In this document: piece by piece, positions 62,357 to 64,000 of the stretch
How the letters are laid out: the number at the start of each line of letters is the position of its first letter
How positions within the stretch are numbered: the first letter of the stretch is position 1
Assembly: GCF_917563925.1 (NCBI RefSeq)
Contig: NZ_CAKJTJ010000017.1
Location: 1-64,000, forward strand
Length of the DNA stretch: 64,000 nucleotides
DNA from: Sutcliffiella rhizosphaerae
Lineage (GTDB): Bacteria > Bacillota > Bacilli > Bacillales > Bacillaceae_I
Direction of reading: 5' to 3'
Translations under genes and position numbers: made by a program
Notes under the pieces: generated by a model
The model's input: the letters and a program-made list of their open reading frames with translations, nothing else
What the model was told of the DNA's origin: nothing
Databases searched by the model: none

Positions 62357-62493
62357 AGTGAAGTACCTCCCTTAAGGTTATATTTATAATATTTTACGTT
62401 TGGCAAAGGAAAAGGTTTCATCACTGCATTCTTTCGCATTTCTATTTTTACAAAAAAAGGGGACCTGGAATATCAACCAAAGCACCTCTACCA

Positions 62494-63275
62494 TTAATTT
62501 CCTTGTGTTTTATTTGCTACTTCAATTGCACGATTTGTTAATATTGCCGCTTCATCCAACACTTCTTGTGGATTGGCTCCTTGATAAAGTTTTTCCAATG
62601 CTGTTACCACATGTTGTCGGGATTCAGGGAGTACAGAAATTAAAGCTCCTTGAGTGGATACTTCTTTTTCTCTCGCTTGAAGCTGATCAACCGTTACCTT
62701 TAATTGCGGATATGCTTCCCATTGTTCTTTTACAACATCTTGTTCATAAGCTTGTGGATGATTGGCAAAGGATCCTGTATCGACATGCCATTGTGCCTGG
62801 ACTTCAGAACTGTTTACAAACTTCATGAACTCTCAAGCTGCCTGTTGCTCTTCTTCTGCTATTCTTTGGACATCCACAATGACGCACCACCTATAATAAC
62901 CCCTTTAGGGTCCACACTATCAGGATGAGGGATGAAAGCTACACCTACTTCAAAATCTGCATTGTCAATGATGCCTCTTATTCCTGCTGAAGAGTCCATA
63001 TACATCGCTACTTTTTCTGATTGAAAAGCAGCACGGAGGTCATCCCAAACTGTTCCAAAGTTTCCAAAGGTCTCAGCTTGATTCATTTCGTTTAACTATT
63101 CAAAAACACGCAGTCCTTCTTCACCGTTAAAGGTTGCTTCTGTTGCCAAATCAGAACGACCATTTTCATTGTTAACATACAATTCACCTTGTGTTGCAAG
63201 TAGTTCCTCAAAAAAACACCCATACGTTAACATAGAAAATCCAAAACGCTCGCCAGTCTGGATTTCCTTGAGAGA
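62494..63275 (-). pseudogene. Decayed UgpB-like solute-binding protein
   Basis: Remnant of an ABC-type substrate-binding protein, related to glycerol-3-phosphate/sugar binding proteins. In order on the minus strand: 'CFFEELLATQGELYVNN', a TAG nonsense where Trp is expected ('VFE*LNEMNQ', near 63096), 'FQSEKVAMYMDSSAGIRG', a frameshift after 'WMSKE' (near 62859), a TGA nonsense again replacing Trp ('AA*EFMKFVN', near 62828), and the intact end 'WHVDTGSFANHPQAYEQD' ... 'IEVANKTQGN'. The N-terminal half and the signal peptide are absent. Three independent lesions make function impossible. Confidence 0.85.
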
Positions 63276-63976
63276 AGAGCTCACGAGCAATCGGTGCCTT
63301 CACTAACGCACTCGGCTTCTCCTCAAAGAGGGCAATATGTTCCACATTAAAAGTAATGGGTATCATATCCCCAATATCGATGTACCACTGCCCATTAAGC
63401 CTCATGAACCACTCTTTATTGCCAACCTGAAAAGCAATCAATGAATCATTCGCAAGAATCTCAACATTTCTAACTTCTATATCCAACCGCTGCATAACCG
63501 GTGTAGTTTCATCTACTAGCTTGATAGATTCTGGCCCCCTTGCCAATGTAACCCGCTGACATGTTCCACCTGAAAGCTCTCTTGGTTTTCTATGTAAGTA
63601 ATCTATTAACTGCAGCATTTCAGCTGCTTCCAAACACCGTAGTTCCCTTTCCTTTTTGGGCACTTTTTTTACGTGTAACTCAAACACGATATTTTCTTTG
63701 ACAGATAAGTGAGGATACAAAGCGTAGTTTTGAAACACCATAGACAAATCCCGCTCACTCGGCGTAAGCCCGTTTGCCATTTTGTCTCCAATGAACAAAT
63801 CCCCTCTAGTAATAGTTTCAAGACCAGCAATCATTCTTAAGATAGTACTTTTCCACATCCAGATGGTCCAACAAGGACAAAGAACTCTCCTTCGTTTAAC
63901 TGAACATTCACATCTGTTACCACACTTTTCTGCTGATCATACGACTTAACATTCCACTAATACGTATTGATTTCAT
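63276..63976 (-). pseudogene. Decayed UgpC/MsmX-like ABC ATPase
   Basis: Remnant of a sugar-ABC ATPase. The ATG at 63976 begins 'MKSIRISG' and the frame soon breaks; another frame then gives 'KSYDQQKSVVTDVNVQL' and 'FFVLVGPSGCGK'. Here one A is missing in the Walker A codons (near 63855), and the frame shifts again to 'STILRMIAGLETITRGD'. The Q-loop region 'MVFQNYALYPHLSVKENI' and a damaged signature 'ELSGGTCQRVTLARG' follow. At that point the Walker B to H-loop portion is deleted and the C-terminal regulatory domain ('PESIKLV', 'FNVEHIALFEEK') is joined on. Clearly non-functional. Confidence 0.85.
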
Positions 63977-64000
63977 AAACACCATCCCCTAAGTAGTTAT

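Overview
The window is a chromosomal segment of a low-GC, endospore-forming Bacillaceae (Bacillus sensu lato). I infer this from the gene content and order, which follow the Bacillus subtilis block tyrS - acsA - acuABC - ccpA - aroA - ytxGHJ - murC - sftA - ytpQ/ytpP - ytoQ/ytoP - ytzB - ytnP - trmB - ytzH - ytmP - amyX - lrgAB-like - thpR - ytkP - pepV - ABC pair - ytzE - ytzG - murJ - ytfP - cse60. Other signs are a tyrosine T-box, SD-type ribosome sites with frequent TTG/GTG starts, and two sporulation-type small proteins (YjcZ-like and Cse60). Starts were moved to internal ATG/GTG/TTG codons where a Shine-Dalgarno site supports it.

Layout. 1-1176: edge of a prophage or its remnant, with a lysis cassette (XhlA-like, phi LC3-type holin, amidase cut by the window edge) and a scrap of a phage head protein. 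1294-3700: APH-family kinase, the lipid II flippase Amj, and a YjcZ-like glycine-rich peptide. 3810-9187: tyrS with its T-box, a class A penicillin-binding protein, a nested inverted repeat, and an internally deleted group IIC intron sitting directly behind the acsA terminator. 9187-16270: acetate metabolism (acsA, acuABC), ccpA and aroA, with readable promoters and a cre-like site. 16350-18810: an FtsA-like actin-family protein with a repeated C-terminal region, then a 52-bp tandem repeat. 18950-28300: the ytxGHJ operon with a sigma-B-type promoter, M29 aminopeptidase, murC, nicotinate phosphoribosyltransferase, sftA and ytpQ.

28950-38450: an accessory block splits ytpQ from ytpP and ytpP from ytoQ. 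It holds a very large bacillopeptidase F, a PTS_EIIC_2 membrane protein, a chemoreceptor and a lipoprotein. 38450-60800: mostly the conserved Bacillus order again. 60950-62360: poorly recognised genes and a gene scrap. 62490-63976: decayed fragments of a UgpB/UgpC-type ABC importer, with frameshifts, nonsense codons and large deletions.

How genes work together. AcsA activates acetate, and AcuA/AcuC (with AcuB) control it by reversible acetylation of a lysine that falls exactly at residue 549. CcpA, encoded next door, probably acts on the cre-like site in the acsA/acuA interval. Amj and MurJ are alternative lipid II flippases, and the PBP polymerises the lipid II they deliver and MurC helps to make. 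No CRISPR array, rRNA or tRNA gene was seen. The items most worth a second look are the FtsA-like repeat protein, the group IIC intron relic, the tandem and dispersed repeats, and a 40-residue membrane peptide overlapping the end of ytfP.
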